In this document: in pieces, positions 46,563-56,941 of the stretch
How positions within the stretch are numbered: position 1 is the stretch's first letter
Layout: the number at the start of each line of letters is the position of its first letter
Assembly (NCBI GenBank): GCA_030267565.1
Contig: BRXU01000041.1
Location: forward strand, 829,501 to 893,500
Length of the DNA stretch: 64,000 bases
Source of the DNA: Pleodorina starrii
Taxonomy: Eukaryota > Chlorophyta > Chlorophyceae > Chlamydomonadales > Volvocaceae
Direction of reading: 5' to 3'
Notes under the pieces: generated by a model
What the model was told of the DNA's origin: nothing
The model's input: only the letters and a program-made list of their open reading frames with translations
Databases searched by the model: none
Made by a program: the position numbers and the translations under genes

Positions 46563-49500
46563 GCCGTACCTCCGAAACCGGAGCAGTGGAGGGACACAGG
46601 GGCAGCGGCAGCGGCGGCGACGCCAGCACACCCACTCTTCACCGGGTGGATGAGATCGGGTCCGAGCTGGGTTCCGGAGCCGCTCCTGCGGTGTCGACAT
46701 GCGCGGCGGGGCAACCGTGCGAGGCGGCGGTGCCGGCGGCGGGAGTGGCGGCAAGCGAGCGGAGGGAGGAGGCCGCGGCGGAGGCGGAGGCGCAGGCGGA
46801 GGCGCCGGTCGCATCTGCCCACGGGCGGGCGGCCGTGCAGCAGCTGACGGCGGAGGCGGAGGCGGAGCAGCAAATGTCCGCTAGCGAACCGCTGGAAGCG
46901 GCGGCGGCAGCGGCGTCGTCAGAGTCGCCGGTGGCGGCGGCGTCGGCGTCGGCGGCTTCGCCGTTAGCGGTGACAACGGCGGCGGTACCGGCGGTAGCGG
47001 CGGCGGCGGCGGTCGGCGAGCTGCCAGCCACCGCCACGGCGCCGGTGCTGGCGACGGCGCGGAGGGCAGCGCCGGGGGCCGCGGAGCGGGAGCGGGCAGC
47101 AGTGGCGGAGGCGGTGCGCCCCGAAAGCACAAAGTGGCGGTTCGGGCCACCGGAGACGCCGGCGTCTGCCCTGCAGCCCACAGCGACGATGACGACAGCC
47201 GCGTCGGGGACGGCAGTCCCCGGGTCAGGGGTGTCAGGAGCTGAGGCAGGGGTGTCAGGAGCTGAGGCAGGGGTGTCAGGAGCTGAGGCAGGGGTGTCAG
47301 GAGCTGAGGCGGGGGTGTCAGGAGCTGAGGCGGCGCCGCCGGCGGTGCCGCCGCCGCTGGCGGAGCTGGCGCCCGCACCCACCACAGACTCCGACTCGGC
47401 GGCGGCTGCGGCGGCAACGCCGCCGCCAACACCTTCGGCGGGGGGCGGGCTGCACTTGGTGTCGCCGTACACTTCAGGGGATCCTGTCGTGGACATGGCT
47501 GGTATCGGCGGCGGTGGCAGTGCTTCCGCCTGTACGGCGACGCCGGTCGCGTCGTACAGCATCTGGGACGCCGGACCACTCCGTCTTGCATTCGTCGCCG
47601 CGTCCGGGGTGTCAGCGCAGCCGCGCTCCGCGCGCTCCTCCCTGGGATCTCAGCTGTACGATGATGCGCCGCCGCCGCCGCCGCTGCTGCTGTCGAGTCC
47701 CCCGCCGGCGCCGCTGGCCGCGACACTGCCCGCATTCCCGGAAGATCCGTTCTCGGTGACTGCGACGCCGGCCGCGCTTGCACCGCAGCGGTCTTGGACG
47801 GCGCAGGAGCTCGCCGCCGCCGCCGCCGCCGCCGGGTCGGCGACACCGCCGCCGCTGCCGCAGCCTCTGCCGTTGTCGCGTCCGGAGTCAGTCGGGTCAC
47901 TTCAATCCGAATGGAGCCCAGGCCAGTGTTTTCCCGGCAGCGTCGACGGCAGCGCCAGCGGCGGCATCAGCGGCGGCGACAACCGCGCCACCGCCGCCGT
48001 CGCCGCCGCCGCCGCCCTCCTGCTCAGCGGCCAAATCGACCACCCTCTGGCACCGCTGTTTGCGCATCCATTGGCGGCGGAGGCGCGCGCGCGCTGCTTC
48101 GCGTACCGCAAACCCGGCTGCGGCGGCGGCGGCGACGGCGGCACGACCGCCGCCAGTGCGGTACGGGAACCTGACGGGGTCGTTATGCATCGTGCACCCC
48201 TTGTGATGGCCACTCCCCTGGAGGCTCTCAGCGTGGGCGGCCTGCCGCGCGTCGGCGGCCGCGTCGGCCCAAAGGCGTTTGCTGCCGCCGCCGGAGGCGG
48301 CAGCGGCGGCCATGCTGTTTGGGGCATAAGCGCCTTCGGCGACGGCGGTGGCTATGCTGGCGGCGGCGGCGGCAGCAGCAGCGGCGGCGGCTATGCTGCT
48401 GGTGGCGGCGGAGTCGTCGCAGGGGACACGTCGTCACGCTACCTCAGCCCCTGCGCGTCAGGCACCTCGTCGCTCTCGCATAGCATGGACGGACTGCTAA
48501 TGCCGCCGCCGCCGCAGCAGCAGCAGCAGCTGCCCAGCGGCGTCGGACCGCAGCTGTTCGGCTCCGGGCTGTCGCCGCCGCCGTTCGGCAATTCACCGTA
48601 TGCAGCCACTTCGAGCCCGCAAACGCCGTACATGACGCCGCTGCCGCAGCCGTACAGTCCGCCGCACGGACAGTACGGCGCGGTGCAGCAGCCCGCGGCT
48701 GCGATGGTGACCCCCAATGCGGGGTCGCCGCCGCCGCTGTCACCGCCGCCGCCGCTGTCACCGCCGCTGCCACCGCCGCTGCCACGGCCCCATCCAACCG
48801 TGTCGGCGCATCAGCAGCCGGTGGATCTGGATCTGGATCGGCCGGGGTTGCCGTACTCGTCGCCGCCGCCAACGCGGCGCCAGAGGCTCCTGCGTCATCA
48901 GCAGACAGCAGGCGGCCACCCGGGTCCCGATCCGAAATCCAAACCAGATCCGAATCTGGATCGCAACCCGGATCTGGACCCCCGCCCGTTTCAGGACCCC
49001 GAAGCCGAGCCGGATCCTGACCCGGATTCCGACCCGGACTGGAACCTTGATCCGGATCGCGATCCTGGTTCCGATACGGATCCGGATCCTGATCTTGACT
49101 GCAGCCCCCCTGGAGCCGCCCCCTGCCACGTTTCGTCAGAGCCCCTGCAGCAACTCGGCTCCGCGACAGCGGCTTCGCCGGGGGGCCCGCCCCTGGAGCC
49201 GGCCGCGGCCCCCGCCCTCGGACAGCCTGCGGCGATGGCGGTTGCGGCGGCGGCGGCTGTACCATCGGAGCAGCCCCTGCTGATGTTCGGGCCGCCTCCT
49301 GCGGTGTGGTCAGGAGCCAGCGCTCCGCGCCCAACCTCAGGCCCAGACCCAGACCCAGACCCAGGCCCCGCCGGATCACCCGCAACGCCTTCGCCGCCGG
49401 CACCAGCACCGGTAGCGGCGGCGGCGCCTTCGCCTGCAGGGGATCCAGATGTGGCGGCGGCGGCGGTTGTGGATGGCGGTGGGTCGGGGGACCCGGCGGC

Positions 49501-51190
49501 AGTGCGCACAGGTGCAGCGGCTGCTGCTGCTGCTGCGGGGGTGGAGGCGCCTGGTGCGCGGGTAGGGACAACAGGGACGCAGGAGACAGCGGCAGCGGCA
49601 GCGGCGATGGGAGCCAATGAAGCGTTTCATCAACGAACAACGGAACGAATGCAACCACTCGCCACCGTAGCGGAACCAGTACCCGCGGCGCCCACAGCCC
49701 CCGCAGCAAGCAGAGCCGCGATGAGTCACATGCCGACCAACCCGCCGCTCTCGTCGCCGTCTTCGTGGGAAGCAGCAGCAGAACCGGCCCCGGCGGTGGA
49801 GAGAGAGGTAAGCGCGCCAGAGGAAGCGCCAGCAGCAGCAGCAGCAGCAGCAGCACCAGCATTGGCAGCAGGAGCCGCGTTGGCTCGGGGCGCAGCGGCC
49901 GTTTCCAGCCCTGCTGGTGGCAGCGGCGGCGGTGGCGGCGGCGGCAGCGGCATGGACAGTCATGGCCGCGGCGGCAGTGGTGGTGGCGGCGGCGGCGTCA
50001 CTCACCGGGAAATCAATGCCGAGGACGTGGCAAACCCGCCGGCTACCAGTAACCAAGACGGATGCACGTTTGTCCCTCCTAACCCGAACAGCAGCGGCAG
50101 TGGAGGGGGTATCAGAAGTAGCGGTGGCAGTGGAGGGGGTACCCGAAGTAGCGGTGGCAGTGGCGTCTTTGGGGCACCGGATGCCGGCAGCAGCGCTCAG
50201 GCGGCGGGATACTCCCGTTCGGGGGCGAGGGTGGTGAGGACGGGGCGCTCGACTGCGCTGGAGGGCGCCGAATCGGCCTCTGAGGAACCGGAAGCATTGT
50301 TGGGACAGCTCAGCTTGGGATCATCGGGAGCATCGGGATCGCGGGGTGAGGCGCAGGAGGGCGCCTCCCGGTCTAGCAGCCGCTGCCCCGGCGGCGGCGG
50401 CCGCGGCGGCGGAAGCCGCGACCCGGGCGGCGGCGGCGAAATTTGCGGCTTCCTTGCGCGTCCTGGCGACGTGCTTGGGGCTGATGCCCCGGCGGCGGCG
50501 ACACCGGCGGCGGCGGCGCTGCCAATCAGAGGGGCACGGTCGCTCGGCTCAGCTGCCCCGGCTCAAGCCGCAGCCGCAGCCGCAGCCGCAGCCGCCGCCA
50601 CGGAAGCAGTCGGCGTCGACGCCACCAACACAGCTGCCTCCACGCGCTCAGATTCAGGGGAGGTAGCGCCGCCGGCGCCCGGCGGGGTGCCCTTGGCGTC
50701 CGCCGCGGAGCCAGAACTCCCGCCGCCACCAGCGCTGCCGCCAAACTGGAAGCACGCCGCAGCGGCGGCGCATCTGGCGTTGGCCAGCACTCGGCGGCGG
50801 GAGGAGCCGCAGGCGCGGCGGTGGGTGGCAGACGCCGCACCGTCGGCGGCGGCGGCGGTGGCGGCCGAAGCGGCGCCTGCGCCCAACAACGACAGCGCAC
50901 AGCTGCGCGGCGCCGCCGCCGCGGCCTCCGCCGACGCTGCCAGCACGGGTGCCAGTGCAGCGGCAGACGCCGCCGGCGCAGATCCTGCGGCACCGGCGGC
51001 TAGCAGGACACTCATGACGTCAGCCGCGGAGGCGGAACCGCCGCCTCCGCCGCCGCCAGCGCTGCCGTCGAACTCCAAGCACGACGCCGCGGCGGGCCGG
51101 CTGGCGTTGATCAATGCGAGGTCGCGTGCGGGGTTCCAGGCGCGGTGGGCGGCGGCGCAGGCGCGCAGGGCGGAGCAACAGCGTGGCTAG
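38816..51190 (+). CDS. Poly(A)-polymerase/Cid1-type nucleotidyltransferase with a ~2200-residue low-complexity C-terminal tail
   Basis: Model: join(38816..39273, 39731..39776, 40034..40070, 40740..40849, 42423..42989, 43198..43320, 43612..43751, 44100..44184, 44597..51190); all phases agree, 2719 residues if the first in-frame ATG is used. The catalytic signature GSTLKGTALKDSDVDLVI (181-198) carries the Gly-Ser and two metal-binding Asp of polymerase-beta-type nucleotidyltransferases; the third Asp is in TLEADVLF (D368). Enzymes of this fold add nucleotides to RNA 3' ends, so RNA tailing is the likely role; A versus U specificity cannot be read. Conserved-looking helical segments follow (QMMKLFQSKAG, LKGYCIEALVRHVVLD). 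The last exon begins AAPKLAPL and includes a helical Glu/Arg segment (IREIDMEKEYNELRREDLRK), poly-Gly, an Ala/Glu/Gly array, a Val/Glu/Gly array, poly-Asp, and Ala/Pro-rich sequence. The start is uncertain: upstream codon use is weak, and translation could begin later. The tail could be a separate gene with an ATG at 44336, but the phase-0 acceptor at 44597 favours fusion. Confidence 0.72.
40870..40928 (+). repeat. Dispersed intron repeat, family 1
   Basis: A close copy of the 16858 element in a nucleotidyltransferase intron, starting 21 bases after the donor at 40850. Confidence 0.88.
42032..42091 (+). repeat. TAA trinucleotide AT-rich tract
   Basis: (TAA)n/(ATA)n inside the nucleotidyltransferase intron, about 220 bases from the antisense tRNA gene. 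It is among the most AT-rich segments of the window. Confidence 0.93.
42311..42383 (-). tRNA. tRNA-Arg (anticodon ACG)
   Basis: On the minus strand 73 bases fold as a complete cloverleaf: acceptor GGGCCTA pairs with TAGGCTC (one G-U), D-stem GCTT/AAGC, anticodon stem CCGGT/ACCGG with loop CTACGGA, T-arm CCAGG-TTCGATC-CCTGG and discriminator G. Loop position 34-36 reads ACG, which decodes CGU (and CGC/A after inosine modification). No intron and no encoded CCA. It lies antisense in the intron between 40849 and 42423 of the nucleotidyltransferase gene, 40 bases from the next exon. No long T-run follows closely on the minus strand. Confidence 0.95.
43341..43434 (-). repeat. Interstitial telomere-like degenerate CCCTAAAA repeats
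   Basis: A 90-base run of degenerate CCCTAAAA/CCTAAAAA units in a nucleotidyltransferase intron; a second, shorter run lies at 44252-44297 in the following intron. Confidence 0.75.
45240..45505 (+). repeat. AGCGGGAGCGGAAGCGG coding array
   Basis: Six-base units (GCGGGA / GCGGAA / GCAGCG) encode an Ala/Gly/Glu array in the tail of the nucleotidyltransferase. Confidence 0.9.
45540..46155 (+). repeat. GTGGAGGTGGTGGGGGCG coding array (Val/Glu/Gly/Ala)
   Basis: About 600 bases of G-rich six-base units (GGTGGA, GGTGGG, GGCGGT) read in frame as VEVVGAVEAVE-type repeats. The other plus frames read poly-Gly and Arg/Trp, and the complementary strand reads poly-Pro or Thr/Ser. Confidence 0.95.
46492..46561 (+). 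repeat. GAT trinucleotide tract encoding poly-Asp (about 23 residues)
   Basis: (GAT)n in frame in the nucleotidyltransferase tail, near residues 1155-1177. Confidence 0.96.
47226..47334 (+). repeat. 21-bp coding repeat (VSGAEAG, 5 copies)
   Basis: The unit GTGTCAGGAGCTGAGGCAGG plus one base occurs five times in frame in the nucleotidyltransferase tail. Confidence 0.95.
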
Positions 51191-53504
51191 AAGGGTACCG
51201 GTATCGGTGTGCGGAGAGTGGGGGGCTGCTGGGGGTCGCCGTTTGGAGCCCTGCGGGGGCTCCGAATGGTGCGGGTGCTGGTGGGAGGCGGTGGTGGTGG
51301 TAGTCGTGGGTTTTAGGGTTTTAAGGCTTTAGGTTGCCGTGCAATGAAGGTGAGACTCGTGGAACGGCGGGGCCTGTGGCAGAGGGGTGGGTGGGTTGGG
51401 GAGCGGCGACTGCTGCAGCGACGCTGTTTGGGGACACCTACCAGACGAACCGTCGCAATGACGGCGGCGGTGGGCAGAGCTGCGGCGGCTTTTGGACGTT
51501 GGTGTGTTCTACGGTATTGCAGTTGAGGGTGACGACGGCGGCGCGATGGTGGGTGGTGCAGGTGCGAGTTGTGTCAGGTAAGCCCATCGATGGAGGCGGT
51601 GTGGCGGCTTTGTGTTGCTGAGACAGGTCAGGACAGCCTCCCCTCGTGTGTATGTGTGTGTGTGTGCAGGCTAGGTCAGCTGCGGGAACCCACGCACGGC
51701 GCCGGCGGCAGCTGCTGCTGCCCCGACTCGGCGGTGTCTTTCCGTCGCTGCGGTTGCCGCTTCGGATGCGTTGGGCGGATAGCGGGCGTGGGGTGGAACG
51801 GGAGTGCGGAACTTCGTGTCGATGCGCGCAGAGGGGCAAGTGGACGCCACAGGCGCAGCTGACGCAGTGTTTGAGCGCATTCCATGATTGCACGGTCACG
51901 GTCGCTGTTGCCCGACCGATGCATGGAGGAAAGCGGACCCTGGAGGCGTGGGCGGCTGAGAGTGGATTGCGTCGTTGCGTCGGCATGTGTTCGGTACAGT
52001 CCGGATGGGGGGAAGGTTGCGGCAGCGAGCGGCTTGGGTCTGCCAGGCGAAGTGGGCGAGGCGGGCCGCTGCCACTTTCCTGGGAGTGTTGGCCCGGCTG
52101 CATTTCTTGGCTGCTGCCAGTCAGGCAGGGTCACAGCTTACGGATATGTTTGGTTCAGGATCGCCTGCTCCGTTTACCCGGTCCCCGCCGTTCCGTCATG
52201 TAAAACCCAGGGGATGTGGCCCGTCTGGGACGCACGGCAGGCGGGCGCGGCGGGTTGCCGGTTGTGCTGTTGGGAGGTCGGCGAGGGACGCGGTCCTTGG
52301 CCATGGCCGGTCGGGCCGGCTCGCCCGGGTCGCGTCGGTTACTTCGCTGCTCCTTTTCTCATTCGTTCCACAACGGCAATCATGTCTACCGTATCAAGTG
52401 CGACTTGCGTGTTCACAACGTCCATGGCTGCTGCACCGATAGGGCGGGTGTCCCATCTACCTCGCCGCTGCGCTCCAGCACATTTGGTGGTGTCAAGCCA
52501 CCAAAGGACGCGCATGCACATGACCAAGATGTATGGGGCAGGCCAATGCCCGCATCGGCTGCATCGCTGGCTGCCATACGAATGGCAAGACCGCCGGCCG
52601 AAGGCGGACGGATGGGTACCAGTTTGTACGGCACCGTAGGTATGGCTCCCGTGCGCGTCTTGCATACGAACGCACCGATGATTCAACGAGCCGATCTTGG
52701 GCGGTAGGTGCCTGAATGCGATTCGCCGATACATTTCTAAACGTTTCCACTATGGCAATTAACTGGATCCCGGGCATTGTTGAGAACATTGCGTGCTTTG
52801 TGCCACAGAATGATGCATGTGGCCGCCTCCTTCCGCCTCGTCAACAAAACCTCTGCAGCCCTTCTCCGAGGTCATTCGGCCATCAAATTATCGCAGCCAG
52901 TCAGACCAGTTGTGTTTTGGAAACACTGCCCCAGCTTTATTTGCTCGGCCCATCGTGCGTTGCTGTGCGTTGTTACGGCAGGGGCGGCATCGGGCGTCGT
53001 GAGACACAGCGAGAGACCTCGAGAGATACACGGCGAGATTACTTTCCGACATGTATTACAGTCAGCCCAAGCTAGCTTGCACGGATAGACAGCGTTGCAT
53101 TGGAGCGTGTGACATACGATAGGTGAAGAACCCACCCACCCACCCACCCACCCAGCCACCCACCCACCCAGCCAGCCAGCCAGCCAGCCAAGCCACCCCG
53201 GCGTAGTTGGGGAGTTAGGCCGGCGGCGCGGGGGACCGGCGGGCAGCTCACATCAAGGGCCATTACGTGGCGGGCCAAGGTCGGCTCGGCAGGTGCCTGC
53301 CAGGAGCCCGCAGCTGGTGGGATGTGGGAAGAAGAGCGGGCAGCTTACCGGCGCAGGCGTGCTGGGCGCCTCAATAGAACGTCCTTTCAATTTTGGGGTA
53401 GAGCGAGGGGCTTCTGGGGGGTCATTCGGTCACTTATTTTCCCATCGTGGACAGCATCTGCAAAGTTTGAAACTGTCGTAACACATTTTCTGTGCGTTAA
53501 AATC
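51191..53504. other. Intergenic region between nucleotidyltransferase gene and LINE fragment
   Basis: This region contains the 3' untranslated region of the nucleotidyltransferase gene, a telomere-like GTTTTAGGGTTTTAAGG stretch at 51308-51330, a TGTAA motif at about 52198 that could serve polyadenylation, and a CCCA/CCAG tetranucleotide tract at 53128-53195. Open frames on both strands lack domains and a clear codon bias. I see no gene I can support. Confidence 0.45.
53128..53195 (+). repeat. CCCA/CCAG tetranucleotide tract
   Basis: A run of CCCA followed by CCAG units upstream of the LINE fragment. Confidence 0.93.
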
Positions 53505-54987
53505 TGTCTGCAGTACGCTGTTTGGGTTTTTTGTGGAAGGTTATGCCGATTACGTTGACGCCCTGGATGTCGCGCTCCCAGTTGCCATGGCGGCTCAGGA
53601 TTGCACTAACGTGGAAGGCCGTCGCGTGCCCTTAGCTTTATACGCGGACGATCTAAGCCTTTTTGCTGCGACAAAGCGTCGTTTGATGAGCTTGCTTGCA
53701 GCGCTGCGGGAGTGGTCGGAAGCGTTCGGTCTTACCGTTAATGCGAAGAAGTGCGAGCTGCTGTTTTTCCACCCCAATGCCCAGGTCAGGAGCCACTTTT
53801 ATGCGATCAGCGACTTGGCCACTATGCGCGTGACGGAGGACGGGTTGCCGGCGGTCCGACCTATCACTTGGAAGACGCGCGCACGCTATCTCGGGCTGTA
53901 TTTTGGTCCTAACAGCGCTTTCTCGTCCTGCACGGACGAGCTTTATGCTGCGGGCCGGCGGGCCATGTTCTCTCTGCTTAGCAAGCTGCGTCGGCAGGGG
54001 CTGTTGCTCCCCTCAGTCGGTATGAAATGTTTCAACGCTCAAGTTCGCTCTGTTCTTTCGTACGGTTCGCAGCTATGGGGCGCTGACTTGGTTTTAGCCA
54101 TGATAGGGAGGGGTTTCCCGGCTAACGATGCTCCGCGTTCTTGTTATTTTGAGGCCGCTATCCGGGACCGTATGGTCAAGCTGCAAATCTCGTTTATGAA
54201 ACAGCTGGTCGGAGCTGCCGTTCCACCCCTGCAGTTGCTGTTTAGAGAGCTCGGGCAGATGCCTCTACAGTTGCATTGGGCTGAATCCGTTTTTCGTTTT
54301 TGGAACAGTTTGGTGGAGGACACTAGCAACGTGTATCACAGCGCTTTTCGTCATGAGATCCGTTTGGCTTTGGAATCGGATCTGCAGGCAGACGGTTGGG
54401 GCTCCAAGGTCATTCGGGTTCTGAACCTCTTAGGGCACGACTGGGGCGAAGAAGCGGCGGCGGGTAACATGGACACTAGGGTTAGGCGTTTTTCGGCGTG
54501 CAGGCTTGACGTTGAGGCGCTGATGGACACCCTCAGGGGTCGCGTCAACGACGATTGGGGCAGTGATAGGTTGGCTGTGGACCCGGGCACTTTCGTTTCG
54601 GACGGCAGGAAGCCTGGTGTTAAGATGTGCCGTTACAAGCACTGGATGGGGTTACCGAAGCAGTTCGAGGGGTACATCCCGCCTGCGCACCACCGTTCCT
54701 TACTTCGTTTTCGTTTGTGTGTGTCTGACTTAGCGATTAATAGCGAGAGCAGCAGGTCTAGGGAGCTTCGTGTGTGTAAGGCGTGTCGCTCTAATGGTGC
54801 TGTGGAGGATGAGAAGCATTTTCTGCTGGAGTGCTCTGCGCTTGCGTCTGCGCGGCAGAGGCTTTGGGATTTGGGTGTGCCCGTTGGTGCGTGTGTTAAC
54901 GATGTCATGCAAGTTGACGACCAGCGTGGTCTTGCGAGTGCTATTTTCGAAATGTTCCGCTTACGGCGAGAATGCATCTCTGCGTAA
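53505..54987 (+). pseudogene. LINE ORF2 remnant: reverse transcriptase (YADD) C-terminal part with zinc-knuckle
   Basis: The open frame reads continuously to the stop at 54985-54987, about 490 codons. It holds the catalytic box LALYADDLSLFAA (two Asp of the metal site), then WKTRARYLGLYFG, a thumb-like region and, near the end, C-K-A-C followed by EDEKHFLLEC. That is the CxxC-H-C motif commonly found at the C-terminus of LINE polyproteins. It lacks the endonuclease domain and the first reverse-transcriptase motifs, so it cannot encode an active enzyme. Codon use is much less GC-biased than in the host genes. Clade (L1-like or other) cannot be fixed from this fragment. Confidence 0.88.
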
Positions 54988-55180
54988 AGTTGTGCTTGGC
55001 ATCTATCTTTCAAGTTATGCCATTCGTCTGTGCTTCTCCTGTATCCTGACGTTACATCGCTTCTTTGGTTACTGTTTCTCTTGTTTTCGTATGCTTTTCT
55101 GCGTGGCTGAAGCGGTTCATGAGCCTCCGGGTTCGTTTGAGCCGTACGAGCTCGTTGAAGCTTGTAACATCATCATCATC
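53505..55180 (+). mobile_element. 5'-truncated non-LTR retrotransposon (LINE), copy A
   Basis: The element starts inside the reverse-transcriptase palm domain (about STLFGFFVEG, which normally follows the QG-x-PLSP motif) and runs through the ORF end and a 3' untranslated region. That region carries TGTAA and ends in four ATC units at 55169-55180. Truncation at the 5' end and a short-repeat tail are typical of target-primed reverse transcription. A related 3' end occurs inverted at 55698-55945. Confidence 0.85.
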
Positions 55181-55697
55181 TGCAGTAGGACTTGAAGGAG
55201 GCTCTCCATAACGTTTGATAAACTATCCGTAAGACCGTAAACAGCCTTACAAAACCCCTGGGTGGACATGCACACATTTAAATCGCACAACCTTCTTTCC
55301 GGTTAGCTGGATTATCACTTTGTGCGCCCTTTGCGGAAAATACCACACCTCTGAACGGAGAACGGAACCCAACTTACCAGATTGACACTTCAAACGGCAG
55401 CAGTGCAGCGGTGGTGATGGTCCTTTCTGTTCACACAGTACGTCATTGGTTACCGCGTTCCGTTGCTGTACTTTGTGGAGGGTTACTTCCCAAAGCTGTG
55501 TTAGGTTAATCACTGTTATCATATTTTCTTGGTTTGTGTGAAAGCAGGCAGACGCGCTTCGAAAGGATCCAGAAATCTTGCCAACCAACGACTCCATTCG
55601 CTTGGCGTACTCAATTGCTTTTGATGCTTACGTATTCATATTACATTTTAATAAAGTAAATAGACACGTTAGTCGCTGTTGAATTCAGTTGGCGCTG
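54947..55697 (+). repeat. 751-bp direct repeat, left copy
   Basis: The repeat runs from TCGAAATGTTCCGC (last codons of LINE A) through the LINE 3' end and 517 bases of flanking DNA to GTTGGCGCTG. It matches 55946-56696 at all but two positions that I could find (about 55072 T/C and 55433 G/A). It ends exactly where inverted element B begins. Confidence 0.93.
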
Positions 55698-55945
55698 ATG
55701 ATGATGATGTTACAAGCTTCAGTGAGCTCGTACGGTTCAAACGAACCCGAAGGCTCATGAACCGCCTCAGTCAAGCAAAAGGAACAAAAAGATAGGATAA
55801 AAAAAAAATCAACCGTAGCAGAAAGGGCATAAAGACACCATAAGACAGATACGTCACAAAAGCGCAACATGACCTGAGAAGGAGTCTCCATCGACTCTAC
55901 GCGGCGATGCGCTCGCGCCGTAAGCAAAACATGTAATAAACAACC
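55698..55945 (-). mobile_element. Inverted 248-bp LINE 3' end, copy B (different subfamily)
   Basis: Read on the minus strand, this piece contains a diverged version of the LINE A ORF end (LRRERIAA then stop, against LRRECISA then stop), a 3' untranslated region with a T-run, the shared block GGCGGTTCATGAGCC, CGTACGAGCT, and GCTTGTAAC followed by four ATC units. It is therefore a severely 5'-truncated insertion of a related family. It lies exactly between the two 751-bp direct repeats. Confidence 0.85.
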
Positions 55946-56696
55946 TCGAAATGTTCCGCTTACGGCGAGAATGCATCTCTGCGTAAAGTTGTGCTTGGCA
56001 TCTATCTTTCAAGTTATGCCATTCGTCTGTGCTTCTCCTGTATCCTGACGCTACATCGCTTCTTTGGTTACTGTTTCTCTTGTTTTCGTATGCTTTTCTG
56101 CGTGGCTGAAGCGGTTCATGAGCCTCCGGGTTCGTTTGAGCCGTACGAGCTCGTTGAAGCTTGTAACATCATCATCATCTGCAGTAGGACTTGAAGGAGG
56201 CTCTCCATAACGTTTGATAAACTATCCGTAAGACCGTAAACAGCCTTACAAAACCCCTGGGTGGACATGCACACATTTAAATCGCACAACCTTCTTTCCG
56301 GTTAGCTGGATTATCACTTTGTGCGCCCTTTGCGGAAAATACCACACCTCTGAACGGAGAACGGAACCCAACTTACCAGATTGACACTTCAAACGGCAGC
56401 AGTGCAGCGGTGATGATGGTCCTTTCTGTTCACACAGTACGTCATTGGTTACCGCGTTCCGTTGCTGTACTTTGTGGAGGGTTACTTCCCAAAGCTGTGT
56501 TAGGTTAATCACTGTTATCATATTTTCTTGGTTTGTGTGAAAGCAGGCAGACGCGCTTCGAAAGGATCCAGAAATCTTGCCAACCAACGACTCCATTCGC
56601 TTGGCGTACTCAATTGCTTTTGATGCTTACGTATTCATATTACATTTTAATAAAGTAAATAGACACGTTAGTCGCTGTTGAATTCAGTTGGCGCTG
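55946..56696 (+). repeat. 751-bp direct repeat, right copy
   Basis: This is the second copy of 54947-55697, at a constant offset of 999 bases. It includes a second LINE A 3' end with its ATC tail at 56168-56179. It stops 245 bases upstream of the ATG of the receptor-kinase gene. Confidence 0.93.
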
Positions 56697-56941
56697 GAAC
56701 TACGTCCGAAAGTTAGGAGCTGCCGTATGGCACTTCCTACGTCCAGATTAAGCATTTGCGCAGTTCTGCGACAACACTAACTGTATAACCCGTTACTTTG
56801 TTATGTTCCAACTCTATAGCCCAAATCTTACTGTCTTAATCGCGTCAGTGTGCCTGCCTGCTGGGCAGTCGATCGACGCCCGACTGAAGGCATGGCTGTG
56901 CGCATACCAATCTTACCAATTTTCTACAACGAGATATTATA

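Larger units (their letters stand above)
55181..56941. other. LINE-flanking DNA and upstream region of the receptor-kinase gene
   Basis: Outside the LINE pieces this stretch is AT-richer and mostly consists of the duplicated flank. A 116-codon minus-strand frame (55247-55597, repeated at 56246-56596) has no recognisable domain and poor codon bias, so I do not call it a gene. The 245 bases before 56942 (with CTGTATAACC at about 56779) are the likely core promoter and leader of the downstream gene. Confidence 0.4.

Noticed and set aside
44536..46814. Long minus-strand frames (Thr/Ser/Ala-rich and poly-Pro) opposite the nucleotidyltransferase tail
   Set aside because: They arise from GGN/GCN arrays without stops; no start context, splice sites or non-repetitive protein sequence.
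44336..51190. Giant ORF as an independent gene starting at 44336
   Set aside because: The first 87 codons look like intron (C-rich, ending at a good acceptor), and phase 0 at 44597 joins the nucleotidyltransferase exon exactly. Not fully excluded.
55247..55597. 116-codon minus-strand frame inside the 751-bp repeat
   Set aside because: No recognisable motif and low GC bias; present twice only because its DNA is duplicated.
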